From positions 1,748,159 to 1,808,330 of the forward strand of contig FN649752.1 of the NCBI GenBank assembly GCA_000310025.1: 60,172 nt of DNA, written 5' to 3'. The notes under the pieces are model-generated. The model was not told where the DNA came from. It saw only the letters and a list, made by a program, of their open reading frames with translations, and searched no databases. A program made the position numbers and the translations under genes. The stretch's first letter is position 1. Each line of letters begins with the position of its first letter. Below are positions 47,301 to 55,526 of the stretch, piece by piece. The DNA is from Ectocarpus siliculosus. Lineage: Eukaryota > Sar > Phaeophyceae > Ectocarpales > Ectocarpaceae.

Positions 47301-47646
47301 GTGGGGTATGAGACAACTCTACCACACGTTTGGGAGCGCCCAAACGTTGGCGGATCGCCCCGGGGTGCGGCACGTCATCAATGGCCGACGTACTTTATGG
47401 CGAGCAACACCCCCCCCCCCCCCACCCCCCCTCGTCTCCTGGCTCTACGCAGGGGTGCTCTGCGAAGTTTTCGGAACCTCGGCGCTGTTTCTGTTCTTGG
47501 GGGCCCTGCTCTCCGTCACATTCGCCCTGGTCTTCACTTTCCGGAGGCCGTACCTGGACTGGATCGAGGTCCCAAACAGGCGTAAGGGGGCCGTGGGAGC
47601 AGCCAACCCGCCCCCTCATGGCGCCGGGAGCACCGGAGCGGGGTAG
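32301..47646 (+). CDS. CLN7/MFSD8-like major facilitator carrier
   Basis: Nine exons: 32301-32554, 40414-40587, 42527-42678, 43135-43225, 43860-44047, 44728-45335, 45819-46046, 46683-46791, 47453-47646. All phases agree, giving 665 residues. Exons 2-9 are firm: IVLGNLLLIDTARGIFFPT and VIQLGGDKIALGYCVGAFSLG (first helices), LLSPVFGRMSTEHGYRRAF (loop 2-3 motif), GMGSGTLGVTRAYVADKTT (helix 4-5), then a Ser/Gly/Asp-rich loop in exon 6 before helix 7, and ALFSKVVGAQPQGTLMGWF. The pattern is closest to MFSD8/CLN7, a lysosomal membrane carrier. Exon 1 is less certain: it joins exon 2 in phase through a GTATTT donor and begins MASKTGERQALL, which holds an ExxxLL lysosome/vacuole sorting motif at residues 7-12. 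Substrate is unknown. The N gap lies in the last intron. Confidence 0.8.
32781..32805. repeat. Perfect 11-bp inverted repeat
   Basis: GAGAACGCGGC and its complement surround a GCA loop. It lies 45 bases before the telomere-like tract inside the first carrier-gene intron. A short hairpin in transcript or DNA is possible; no function is assigned. Confidence 0.85.
32851..32874 (+). repeat. Interstitial telomere-like (TTAGGG)4
   Basis: Four perfect TTAGGG units lie within unique sequence, followed by a 19-bp direct repeat (gtgaggaacctagccttgc at 32885 and 32909). Genes lie on both sides, so this is not a chromosome end. Such tracts can arise by repair or telomerase capture at breaks. Confidence 0.9.
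33411..33464. repeat. Imperfect 54-bp foldback
   Basis: Two arms, ccctatcaaattgtcccctcg and cgaggggacatttgataggg, pair almost perfectly around an ATA loop, with one unpaired base. Weak pairing extends outward. It may be a relic of a small foldback element. It lies in the proposed first intron of the carrier gene. Confidence 0.75.
33724..33728. other. Left target-site duplication of the Copia element
   Basis: TCCTC precedes the left LTR and is repeated at 39145-39149 after the right LTR. Five bases is the usual length for Copia integration. Confidence 0.85.
33729..34060 (-). repeat. 3' LTR of the Copia element
   Basis: 332 bp, reading as identical to 38813-39144. On the element's strand this is the downstream LTR. 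It contains an internal direct repeat around atccgacataccgagaaca, present twice within about 35 bp. Confidence 0.92.
34061..34069 (-). other. Polypurine tract of the Copia element
   Basis: On the element strand AAGGGAGGG directly precedes the 3' LTR. This is the expected primer site for plus-strand DNA synthesis. Confidence 0.7.
34143..36389 (-). CDS. Copia reverse transcriptase and RNase H (3' part of pol)
   Basis: 748 codons are open. Residues 1-240 are a Pro/Ser/Glu-rich linker after the integrase. The reverse transcriptase follows: ARWVYKWKADETG, then FHFDIEQAF-type motif (LHFDIEQAFVQSEL near 343) with the first catalytic Asp, LYGLRQA, and IHVDDIL near 430 as the catalytic DD motif. RNase H has YVDADFA near 595, TEAEYVA near 637, EDNEGA and KHIDVRHHF, ending HADILTKALP. 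These sites look intact. This frame is continuous with the integrase frame upstream except for one TGA at 36396-36398, so the polyprotein is interrupted unless the stop is read through. Confidence 0.9.
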   Translation of the reverse strand: MPSQLPPPQPSLLPIEVAEQGGEERDDDVEAEVWPLLGRGVPHILLRRDISGGTIDEVGSVDAGSVGQPPSMPSSPAINSSSSAAPPVSSPADEFSDEGGQGGPETGQTESAGPGGQEVESESQEGLDQELVEPGGQEVQSEAFPPATHVPSNRRARHELASYNTAMNENVEVREGRTRAQTRAVNQQSVPGLMATLGPISASEIILALLVEQRASDAMELPKVLIQDVESEPGSYLEARQSKYSTIWDEAMSVEFEGLLRAGTFALAVNAPIGCNVIDARWVYKWKADETGKIMKAKARLVAKGFKQKHGLDYLETFSPTANAASIRLLVALACKYDLEFLHFDIEQAFVQSELNHEVFMKLPPSCESMTGKVVRLDKSLYGLRQASRTTFHKRLVSDLKRIGFEQSLSDPCVLRFIMGDEVLGMIAIHVDDILYAGIERLAKMVVEALGDSLPTKNLGEVKFFLGCAFVRDREAGTIEMSQESYIRSVLERFNVCRTSSIPASPANDYRSVMEDEGAGDVPFREVVGSLMWIANQTRPDISNAVRAVARHSHEPKKSHWKAAQKILNYLLETAHLTLKYKQDTMVDVGTLVYVDADFASKATDRRSVSGALVLVADCLVAWISRTQKCVTLSTTEAEYVAMGDGVKEALFVNGMLEFLRPSEKLGKIQVREDNEGAIALAENPLSSCNSKHIDVRHHFLRNLTEEGVLEISHVASERQHADILTKALPKDLFEVHRNFALGSRSEK
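36396..37562 (-). CDS. Copia integrase (5' part of pol)
   Basis: 388 codons. The N-terminal zinc-binding region includes IYAHSHEGLL and CTGC (C132, C135). The catalytic triad is visible as D163 (VVVDLGG), D227 (VRSDNGGEF) and E263 (NGVAERG), with the D,D-35-E spacing typical of integrases. The C-terminal region carries PYEMWHGEAS, a usual Copia motif. The frame ends in TGA at 36396-36398 and resumes at once as the reverse transcriptase frame. Upstream, the usual protease motif (D-S/T-G) is not seen; the frame opens into pre-integrase sequence, which suggests an internal deletion at about 37560-37700. Confidence 0.88.
   Translation of the reverse strand: MELVFVTADVSFCRVGACIVISQLGISPFLPAQILVVSHGITLLGGPDGVMTVFDGHTIFQSFDGMLFKTAYRLEDESVGSVLTALTPSNPKHESKMDVNEFRNIYAHSHEGLLRTTAKRLGIELTGKMHACTGCSMSKAFKKGIAHETKCRSDKKLGRVVVDLGGRKDVASVGGKHYPMIVKDDFTRRTWMYFLKSKSDAASAFRSFLASVRADGIPSLVEIVRSDNGGEFFGGEFASVCNELLIKQEFTPAYSPQYNGVAERGLGLIEAAAMAARIQAKVLFGHVQLPKTDRLWAEAMHWACEAINHTACSANPDSKSPYEMWHGEASHARPYPFLKPAYCRWQRPSKLLPKGEACFYVGPSRDHPRDCHRVLTRAGTIQETRNVT
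37537..38728 (-). pseudogene. Broken gag region of the Copia element
   Basis: From an ATG at 38728 a 214-codon frame encodes a Ser/Gly-rich protein with two diverged copies of a roughly 70-residue unit (SGGTEYAGVHQSDVTGRTVGG... and SGGTDAGWHPVDATGRTAGG...). It stops at 38084 inside three tandem copies of a roughly 46-bp repeat (38021-38160). Gag-like sequence follows in other frames (PFKVPKASVFDGTDVLYPSW, WILFDCLNKNSLNTMARH), where LTR gag proteins usually have a W...L...I core. No zinc knuckle or protease motif is seen. The region looks broken by frame changes in the repeat and by deletion. Confidence 0.7.
38021..38160 (-). repeat. Three tandem 46-48-bp units in gag
   Basis: Each unit carries a gaatggaagactgg-like block followed by a ccccactaaccattcc-like block, with point changes and small indels. 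The unequal unit lengths change frame and coincide with the end of the 5' gag frame. Confidence 0.85.
38813..39144 (-). repeat. 5' LTR of the Copia element
   Basis: 332 bp, reading as identical to 33729-34060; on the element strand this is the promoter-bearing LTR. The sequence next to it inside the element (38790-38812) did not match a primer-binding site I could assign to a tRNA. Confidence 0.92.
39145..39149. other. Right target-site duplication of the Copia element
   Basis: TCCTC, identical to 33724-33728, follows the LTR end directly. Confidence 0.85.
39593..39660. repeat. 68-bp foldback with perfect palindromic centre
   Basis: Outer 15-bp arms (agatgtacagcatat and its complement) and a central 20-bp palindrome (39618-39637, centred on AGCGCT) pair around a few mismatched bases. 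It looks like a small foldback element or a relic of one. It lies between the Copia element and carrier-gene exon 2. Confidence 0.85.
40670..40737 (-). repeat. 68-bp terminal direct repeat, left
   Basis: Identical over its whole length to 41049-41116. It starts TGTGAAAAG and ends CTCCACA. Confidence 0.93.
40974..41047 (-). other. tRNA-like sequence inside the miniature LTR element
   Basis: On the minus strand 74 bases end in CCA and contain a T-arm-like CGGG-TTCAAAA-CCCG with a B-box-like GGTTCAAAACC. A longer GTGTCT/AGACAC stem lies where the anticodon arm would be. The acceptor stem pairs for only about four positions and no standard 7-base anticodon loop is found, so a working tRNA is unlikely. 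It may be a captured or decayed tRNA, or an extended primer-binding region copied from one. Confidence 0.4.
41049..41116 (-). repeat. 68-bp terminal direct repeat, right
   Basis: Identical copy of 40670-40737. The tRNA-like sequence ends one base away from it. Confidence 0.93.
41429..41548 (+). repeat. Spaced 22-bp direct repeat
   Basis: tcacgcgtgcataccaccac followed by ac occurs at 41429-41450 and 41527-41548, about 98 bp apart. Both are followed by a tgg. Origin unknown. Confidence 0.8.
41774..42348. mobile_element. Possible 575-bp element with 27-bp inverted ends
   Basis: The left end (41774-41800, ccgtaatatcctctgtcat...) and right end (42321-42348, ...atgatagaggatattacgg) are inverted repeats matching at about 24 of 27 positions. 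The interior has no long coding frame. No target duplication is evident. It could be a non-autonomous DNA transposon, or an older rearrangement. It lies in intron 2 of the carrier gene. Confidence 0.35.
42401..42478 (+). repeat. Repeat family C, copy 2
   Basis: Contains gtgagaac...ctccgtcc...gatgcgtggtcaatgg, then ctaaccgctaaaag, catgatgag and a C run. The left part matches the copy at 60061-60146 closely. It ends about 50 bases before carrier-gene exon 3, so its C tract merges into that exon's pyrimidine-rich acceptor region. Confidence 0.6.
43331..43415 (-). repeat. Repeat family C, copy 3
   Basis: On the minus strand: gacgcgaggtcaatggtctaac, then gtcatgcaaaacatgagtacg and a C run. A second C tract also precedes this copy. 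It lies in the intron between carrier exons 4 and 5. Confidence 0.6.
46800..47150. other. Assembly gap with flanking low-quality sequence
   Basis: One hundred N bases (46854-46953) are flanked by C runs on the left and alternating long C and G runs on the right to about 47150. The texture is not biological. The gap is inside the last intron of the carrier gene, so no coding sequence is evidently lost, but intron length is unknown. Confidence 0.95.
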
Positions 47647-49927
47647 GGGCACGCACAGTATGATTTGGGGGCAGGAGGTACATTCAAGCTCCCTGCAAGT
47701 TGTTGGGTGTGTGGCTGGGCATCACGTCCGCAAGCAGTACATTTCCATGCTTGCGTGGGATTTACCTACTATTGTTCGTGGAAGTGAGTGGGTAGTACTT
47801 GTTGTCTGTCGCACGTATCGCGTATGTGTCGGTCCGTGTGTTAAGAGCTTTGTCTCTGGCTGTATGCATGTACGCGCGAGCACCCCAGGCTGTGTGTGTG
47901 CGTGTTTGTGTGTGACCCAGACCGGGGGGGGGGGGGGGGGGGTTACCGTGAGCTCCTGGCATTGTCTTGCATGCTTCTCATCAGCAATGCCGACCAGTAT
48001 GTGTATGGGAACATGGGGGGGCATGATTCAGCGAGAGAATACCTATTCTCCACGAAGGCCCAGGCAATAACCGGCGCAGTTTCAGACAATGTCACCCGTG
48101 GCTGTGTCCGAACTTCCGCATGATAAACAGCTTTCGGTCGAGGAATTGTTGTGCGGCTAATTTGTGGATCTCTGCCGTGTGTTGTAATTTTTTCCAGTCG
48201 TTCCGATTTCAGGCTCGTTTGTGAAGTACATGAACATCCACACGCTTCAGGCTGAAACATATCATCACCCTGGGATCGATAGTCTGGGATCGACACCGGT
48301 CTCTCACTGCGTTGTGTAGTAGGAACCTGGTTAAAGGCCTTTTTCTTCACGTTCATCGATGATTCTGTGTGTGGCCAGTTGCCCTCTCGGCCAAATCCTT
48401 CGGCACCATGCCGCCTTATGTTTTGTTGTTGTGTTCTGCTCATAAAGAACAGTTCCGATCTCTCTATCCCGTACCCCCTCTCTCGGTACTGATCTCGTAG
48501 TAGTGAGTGGTAAAACGTTCGTTTCCGAATGAACGTCCTTATCGGAGGACGGCGGAAGGAATCGTTCTCGCAGCGTTACAGATTTACGGCATGCAGAGAA
48601 TATGCATCACCCCGGATCCGAACTCTTGAGTGCCACCGCGGATCGGAGCTCGGGTGGCTATAGGTATGTAGTGCACGGCTCGCTTCGGTCGAAAATTCAT
48701 CCAGAATGAGCCCCAACGCTCTAAAAGAAGAGGAACATTCTGAGACAACCAAACATACTTATGTACGTGCAGGGCAGGTCCAAAAGAAAACTGAATCAGA
48801 TTCGAATACTGTATTCGCTCACGTGGAGCCTGGGCCGCACGCAACGCACTTCAGCAGGATACCCGAACTATGGCTGTCGGTCTGAAGAAGCTTTCCTGCC
48901 AACTCGACATCAGTTGGGGATTATTGTTGTCGATTTTGTGTCGTTGCATCCCAGGCGAAGCCACTCTCCGTATCCTGGAGTTGGCGGAGAGGGCTTTAGT
49001 CTTGACCACTGTTGTACACACACACCCAAACGGCCAGATGGTCATAGCATGTGTTGGCCCCAGCTCGAGTCATGGACAAAACGAGGTAACACCCGCCCAC
49101 TAGACCGACCATCATAGATGGATTGCTTCAAAACCGATGGGGTGCGCTTGCCGAAAGGGGGTGACGGTGGAATGATCGCGGCGAAAGATTCCTTTGCAAA
49201 CGTCGGCCGATGTTCGCACCCTCTCAGTTACGGCTGCAAAACTTTGTTTTATCTCGTGTGTGCGGCCACCCTTTCTCGTCCTCTTTACGGTATTCAATGA
49301 ATCGTTGAGAGTGACCACGACCACCGAGAAGAACAAGGCTGACGATTGTTTTCAACTTTCTTGTAAGGGCGACGAAACGTGCGCAGCGGGAATGGTGAAA
49401 CACTCCGTTCTCTTCACCATTGAGATGTGATTCGAAACGAAACTTTTTAACGTCCAATCGTGCCTGAGCCGAGGAGTGCTTCAGCGCCTTGGTGTGCAGT
49501 TTGACATCCAGTCTCAAAGCTGCTGGCAGAAAAGCGATTATTCGTGGCCCTTTCTGCGCTGGCCCAAAATTCATTGAGTCTGAATTGACATTTTAACACG
49601 TTGGCGAGATCCTTTCAAGCTCGGCTCACACGAAGAGACGAACTCCCCGTCGGGATCCTGGAACCTTCATCAACTTGCAGGAGAGAGGCATGTAAATCCG
49701 ACACGGGAAGCACAATCAATTGTCATGGCGGTTGATGCGCCTGACAAGTTAGCTTTCGAGATATGGATACTACTTCATGGAAATGAAAACAAGCAAATTC
49801 CCCCACGCTACAAACACATGGGCACCGAAATTTTGCAAACATATGATACACTTCGGCCATGGAACCTGAACAAACCATCCGTCCGTCTCCACCGACTTTG
49901 GAACCGCGCAATCACTTCAATAAACTT
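47647..49927. other. No recognisable gene
   Basis: This is the 3' flank of the carrier gene and the flank of the FNIP-repeat gene. Frames show no domain. A G run of about 20 bases sits at 47923-47942. Confidence 0.6.
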
Positions 49928-50934
49928 TCACAGCAGCTTCTCCCGGCCACACATCAAATGTCGCAGCGACCTTGGCCACGTCACTCGGGGAAAAGGTTGA
50001 TCGAAACTCGAACCGAACGCTAGCTGTTGCAAGGAGGCCGGCCACACGACTCCGGCCATAGGCTGATTGAACATTGCCCCGAACGATAGCTGTTGCAGGG
50101 ACGCCGGCCACACAGCTCCGGCAATCGGCTGATTGAACATTGCCCTGAACGATAGCTGTTGCAGTGACGCCGGCCACACGACTCCGGCAATCGGTTGATT
50201 GAATTTCCACCCGAACGATGGCTGTTGCAGGGACACCGGCCACACGACTCCGGCAATAGGCTGATTGAACCACCCGAACGATAGCTGTTGCAGGGATACC
50301 GGCCACACAACTCCGGCCATAGGCTGATTGAATATCACGAACGATAGCTGTTGCAGGGACGCCGGCCACACAACTCCGGCAATCGGCTGATTGAACATTG
50401 CCCCGAACGATAGCTGTTGCAGTGACGCCGGCCACATGACTCCGGCAATAGGCTGATTGAACTCATGCCCAAACGTTAGCTGTTGCAGGGACGCCGGCCA
50501 CGCGACTCCCTCAACAGCCTGATGAACATTCCCCCGAACGCTAGCTGGCGTAGGGACGTCGGCCACAACACGCCGGCGATAGACTGATCGAACTTATCCC
50601 CGAACGATAGCTGTTGCAGGGACGCCGGCCACGCGACTCCTTGAATAGACTGATTGAACTTCCCAAGTACCACACGCTCCAGGAACATGGGCCACGAAAC
50701 GTCGTGTATTGGAATATCTAACTCGGCGTCCAACGCCAGCTGTGAAAGCCCTCGGGGCCAAACCGCTGATCTTATGCTAGCGTACACATAGATCCCAGCA
50801 GCTAAAGGCATTCTGACAACGTCCACAGCTCGATGGCGGCTCTCCGAAGGAGAACTTCCATTGGAAGTGCCCATGCCAATCGGAGAGCTCGCACGACCGG
50901 CACACGAGTAGAGATGCGAATCTCCGAGCCGCAT
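49928..50934 (-). CDS. FNIP-type repeat protein, one-base frame lesion
   Basis: The minus strand encodes about twelve tandem 21-22-residue repeats of the form FNQPIAGVVWPASLQQLSFG, ending ...FDQPFPRVTWPRSLRHL and TGA at 49930-49928. Repeat length and the FNQ...P.SL..L pattern match FNIP repeats, a leucine-rich-repeat-like fold used for protein binding. An ATG at 50934 opens a frame through the first three repeats. At about 50522 the unit reads ctgatgaac where every sister unit has ctgattgaac: one missing T shifts the frame in repeat 4, after which the remaining repeats are open. Neighbouring repeats are nearly identical in DNA, implying recent homogenisation. The true 5' end may lie further upstream. 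Whether it is a pseudogene or a sequence error is undecided. Confidence 0.75.
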
Positions 50935-52618
50935 GTGTTCAGCCGACTCTGTGCTTCACGAGGAGACCATAAGCTTGTTGGAGTCTGATCCTCCACACGG
51001 ACGCGCAAGGTCGAGACATTTCGGCACGCCCTGCACATACCCAACGATGTCAGCTGCAGCTCCAAGTGTTGACACATATCAGCGCTTCTCTCCTCCCTCG
51101 CATGCTTGGCTCAAGGCGACGACGAATGCATCGAAGCACTGGGTTGGCCTTAACAACAAGCAGCACAGAGCGAAATCGAACAAATACTCAAGAAAAATGA
51201 ATCGGACATGTGACAGTTTCTCATATAGATACAATACCGGGGACAGGGAGAACCATGGGACGAGAACATGTACAAGGGCATGACACGTGAAGGATTGATA
51301 TTCGTTATCTCCGGGAACAGGACGACGACAACCGGATCCAAAGTGGCAGAGACATCGCATTCTTGTGGGAAATGCTGCCGACAGATTGTTTTATTTTCTC
51401 GACCGGGGATCGTTCTCTTGGACGATTGGTTGTAAGGGAAAAGCGGGCAAAACATCTTGCGAGGACACATCAGCAGAGAGGTCCCGGGGTACCGTCAGGC
51501 TCAACTTTCCACATCGCGGCTTTCTAGGTCCCAACCGACTGTTTGGCCGATGATGACCGTGGTTTGACTCCTGTAGGCGTTGGCCAATATGCACCACAAT
51601 ACCCTTGTTTCTTGGAACGTCAAGTACGAGCAATCGCTAAGGCTACACCACGATCCTCGCCGGAGCTCCACGATGGTGTTTTTCTCCCAACCATACATCT
51701 ATTTATCACAGGTCAAACTGCAAGATTAAAAAATCCCGGGCAGTGCCCCCGCTGACTGCTGAAAAATGTCAATTGTCCCCTATGGTGCTTAACCCAGGGA
51801 GGTACAAACCTCTACACCTTTTGGGAGAAATCATACCAGCTTGAGCAACCCCGTCGATCAAAACTGTACCCCATGTCAGTTTAGGCCTCGTAGCGCCAGA
51901 TCGAGGTGCTTGGAGTCTTGCGATTTGAGTACAATCTGCCCGCCGACATTATCGGTGAACCGGCGCAGCAAAGTGTGCTTCAGTTGCTGGCAGCTACAGC
52001 ACGCCTAAAGCAACCACGCTGCTCGAAACTGCTATAATAGAGCCTACCGGTATGTTGTGGGAGTGGCGTCGCATGACTTGACAGCCATAGCAGTCAGACA
52101 GAAACGATTCTAACGTGTTTTTGTGACCTAAGTGCGGTTTAATGCAGCAGCCTGAAATTTGGCCAAAATGACGGATGTTCTGGGTCCTTTGACGCGCCGC
52201 CGCCGTTCTCTGTGTGTATGCCCGATCAACAAACGGATTGAACGCGAATGTAGCTGGTTCACCGGGTGTTCTCATACTGCAAAAAAGTAGAGGCTTTAGA
52301 TTGGGAACAGTTTGATTTTCCGATCTACATCCCAAAAGTTACTTAAATATTTCGGTCTACTTTTCGTCCCCCTCGTATAAAACTGCTTTGGTGCAAATCC
52401 TTCCGTGTTTAGTTCAATTTTTTTCGATTGGCTTGCGAAACACCGTTCCCTTTTACAACGCTGTTGTTTTTGTGAGGAGCCTGGCGAAGCCTCAAAAACA
52501 ATCAGAACAGTGAACACAGAATGCGTAAATTTAAGAGGACGCATGTAGATGTATCATTTCGATGATTCGGCACGTATTGTCTCTCGCGTCAAGCAATCTT
52601 TTCTCACGTTTCGTTCTC

Positions 52619-52775
52619 AGGGACACGCAGGGTGCTCGTCGTCACCCTACCACTCATACCTGAGGACCGCCACGCATCCGTGGCACGCGCAATCGACGCC
52701 TAATGCCGCCGTGACTGGCTCTATTTCGCGGGAAGGCATTCCGAACCTAAAACGCCGTCGCAGGGAATACAAAAC
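52619..52775 (+). repeat. Dispersed repeat family D, copy 1
   Basis: Matches the minus strand of 54020-54190 over about 150 bp. Shared blocks include gtggcac, acgcctaa.gccg, tgnctctatt and a final gaaatacaaa-like end. Translated in matching frames, both keep HxWHxxSTPxAxV and RxRxxYK patterns, so the family may be a decayed coding element. Confidence 0.65.
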
Positions 52776-53306
52776 ATCTTTGCATAAACAGCTACACTTT
52801 CGACTTATGCCCAACAACACACGAAAACACATGAGAGAGCGATCCGATGCAGCGGTTTACAGCAGTAGAATCTGCGGCAATGGCACCGCTTGTTAAAAGC
52901 ACACACTCGCGCACCCGCGAAAAAGTCATGGTGAGAAAAATACAGTTTCCTGGTACATGACGTGATGTGAGATAATTCTGCAGTTTGTACGGAAACCGGC
53001 ACTACCGAACATCGGCATACAACCACCGTGACAACAGTGACCATGCCCTTTTGCGTGGTCCCTGGGAGGCACGTCACAAAACTCCCGAAGGGGAGCCTTG
53101 TAACGCAATATCTACTGAGAAAGCCCCCGAAAACAACACAACATAGTGAAGCACGTCAGAGTTGAGAACGCTCCCGGGTGCCCATCGTTCGCTCGCCTGA
53201 TATTGCGTGGCTGCCGGCCGCCTCGAGACCGTTCATCGGTAGATCCAAGGCACGCCCTTGGCAACCCTATTGTAGCTGTTGAGGTAAATTGTTGTTTTGC
53301 GTGCGT

Positions 53307-53308
53307 GG

Positions 53309-53345
<37 letters not shown>
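53307..53345. repeat. (GTT)n microsatellite
   Basis: About thirteen GTT units. Confidence 0.9.
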
Positions 53346-54019
53346 CTGAGGATCTTGAAGAGGTCGAGGTATATGGTCGTAAAATAGGGTGAACTCGGGA
53401 AGAGTTGATTACGTGGAGAGCGGGGTGAAGCATCCCCGTTTGTTCAGGGTTCGACTTGCCCTGGAGCTCTGGAGGTCAATAACACACACTGATCGCTAAC
53501 ACCTTTGCGACGCTTACATGCACGATCCCACCGGCACATCTACACAAACATCTGCGCAAGAGAGACCAACGCCGGCAGATCGCTCCACACCATTGTAGAA
53601 ATGTGTCGTGTCGAGGTGCCCTGTACCCAAGGGTCGTGTCTGCAGGCGGTTAAGCCTGTGTGTAGTCGTCGAGACTGAAGCTGGTATCATTGTTGCCTCA
53701 ATGGGACTTTCATTATTGCCTGCCGGTGGCACCGGAGCCTAGCTCAGTTGCAGAGTTGAGATGTTAAGGGATAGTTGGGGAGTGAACCCGGTGGGGCTCG
53801 CAACACCTCGTGATCTCGCTACAATTACAATCCTCTGCTCAACCATCAATTCATTCGTGAGTTCCTCGCTAGAACTCGTCATACATGTTACGTTTTACCA
53901 AACGTCACATATCACACCGCATGTATGTATCATTGCATACAGCAATCATACAGCTGCATCTATTCTACTACACACATCCTACAGCAGTAATGCGCTGTAT
54001 TTCAACAACCATTAATAGT

Positions 54020-54190
54020 ATTAGTTGCTTTGTATTTCGCCCGAGTTCTTTGGCGGCTACGGACTACTTCTCCGGGAATAGAGACAGTGGCGGAGACTTC
54101 GGCTTTAGGCGTTGAGCTCATGTGCCACGCATGCCTGGCGTTCCTCGGGCATGCGTGGCAATTTACCAAACGAGCCTCCTGCGTGCCCCT
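54020..54190 (-). repeat. Dispersed repeat family D, copy 2
   Basis: Inverted relative to copy 1 at 52619. It contains an internal near-palindrome (ccacgcatgcc...ggcatgcgtgg, at about 54122-54162), which copy 1 keeps only as a shorter form. Divergence between the copies is high, so the family is old. Confidence 0.65.
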
Positions 54191-55281
54191 TGGGAGGAGG
54201 CGTTGGTGAGAAAAGGGTCGTTGCCGCCAGAGAAAGAATACACCGAAGCACCAAAAACATCGCAATGTTATGTACCCAGCCCATACTCATTTGTGTTGTA
54301 CTTCGAAATAAGTATTACGTAAAAGTCTATGCAAATAGGATGGATTCAGCGCTCTGCCTGGTCCCGCGGACGGTCCTTCTCAAGTTTTCTGAGAGGACGA
54401 CAAGTGTCAGAAGGAAGCGCTTCTCCGACATGGGTGTTGGTGTTTCTAAATCTCAAATTTACACTTCTCAGAAGACTTGACGAGCCCAAGCCCAGCAGTA
54501 GTCTAGAAGATTGAGGGCTACCAGGTGGCATGAGATACACCCCCTGGACCGATTTTCAAAGCCCGATTGTTCCACAGCACAAGAGTGGCGGTGCCGAAAA
54601 TGGCGTTGGGGAAACCGCCCTTGTAGAGGCCATTCCAAAAAACGCCTCGTTTGATTGATGGGTCTTCTTGGTCGTGGAGTACTCGAGCTTTAGGAATCGG
54701 TGCCGGGGGGGGGGGGTATCTTACGTCACCTACTGCTGTAGTCAGCACTTGTAGGGTATTCGAGCTCGCATGGTGGTACCAGCCAGCACGCCCGGAACGA
54801 AACAGCCGTTGCTCCTGTAGGAGCGTTTTCGAAGGGGCATGGACCCGGCGAAGGGGTGGAAACTATACTACACATGACAGCTGACGGTGCTGCAGTAGGG
54901 AGAGGTTGGTGCGGTGTTGCTACACCAGCACCTCGACGACTACTTGTACTGCTGCTGCTGTACAGCAGGATGCTGTAGTCTAGATTGCTGAGGTGCCTGC
55001 ACCTCCCGGTCTCACCTTCTGGATTAGCCATCGGCAAACCTTCACCAACGGTTGTTTCGAAGTCCAGGTGCACGTAGAAGGGTGACACTGCTGTTCCCCC
55101 CTCGCTCCCAGTCCTCAAGGGCACTCACTGGGGGTCACTCAACCGGGAGGATTGAGAGGAGATGGTAGATGTACCGGTTCGGACGTCGATGAGTTCGGGT
55201 TCGATGAGACATATGGGACCTGGTTCGGAGTGTGCCGAACCTGGTTCAGAGTTTTGCCGCGCTGCCGCGGCCCGCGGCGTC

Positions 55282-55320
55282 GAGACTCCGAGACTCCGAG
55301 CCTCGTAGTCTCGGAGTCTC
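55282..55320. repeat. Perfect 13-bp inverted repeat
   Basis: gagactccgagac (55282-55294) and its complement (55308-55320) flank a 13-base spacer that itself repeats ccgag. A hairpin is possible. It lies about 210 bases before the kinesin exon. Confidence 0.85.
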
Positions 55321-55526
55321 TACGAGCCTACTGCAGTGGCGCAGTGTCTGCAGTGTACACGTAGTGCACGACTACTGCTTACTCGGAATGAGAATCGAGA
55401 TTACGTACTGCTGTACAGCCGTACATTGCACAGAAGAGATGACCGGATGCTGTTGTTTGTCGAGGACGATCCCACGTAGCGAATATAACCCAAAACCGCA
55501 AATCACCCCATCCCACGAGGACGCAG

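Larger units (their letters stand above)
50935..55526. other. Repeat-rich stretch without a recognisable gene
   Basis: No frame shows a domain. Upstream exons of the kinesin fragment at 55527 would be expected here, but the P-loop (GQTGSGKT), SSRSH and DLAGSE motifs were not found. Features seen are two copies of repeat family D, a GTT microsatellite, a hairpin and several copies of the motif TACAGCAGTA. Confidence 0.5.

Noticed and set aside
49917-50700. Regular 66-bp direct repeats resembling a CRISPR array
   Set aside because: The units are contiguous with no unique spacers, and translate to 22-residue FNIP repeats. The host is eukaryotic.
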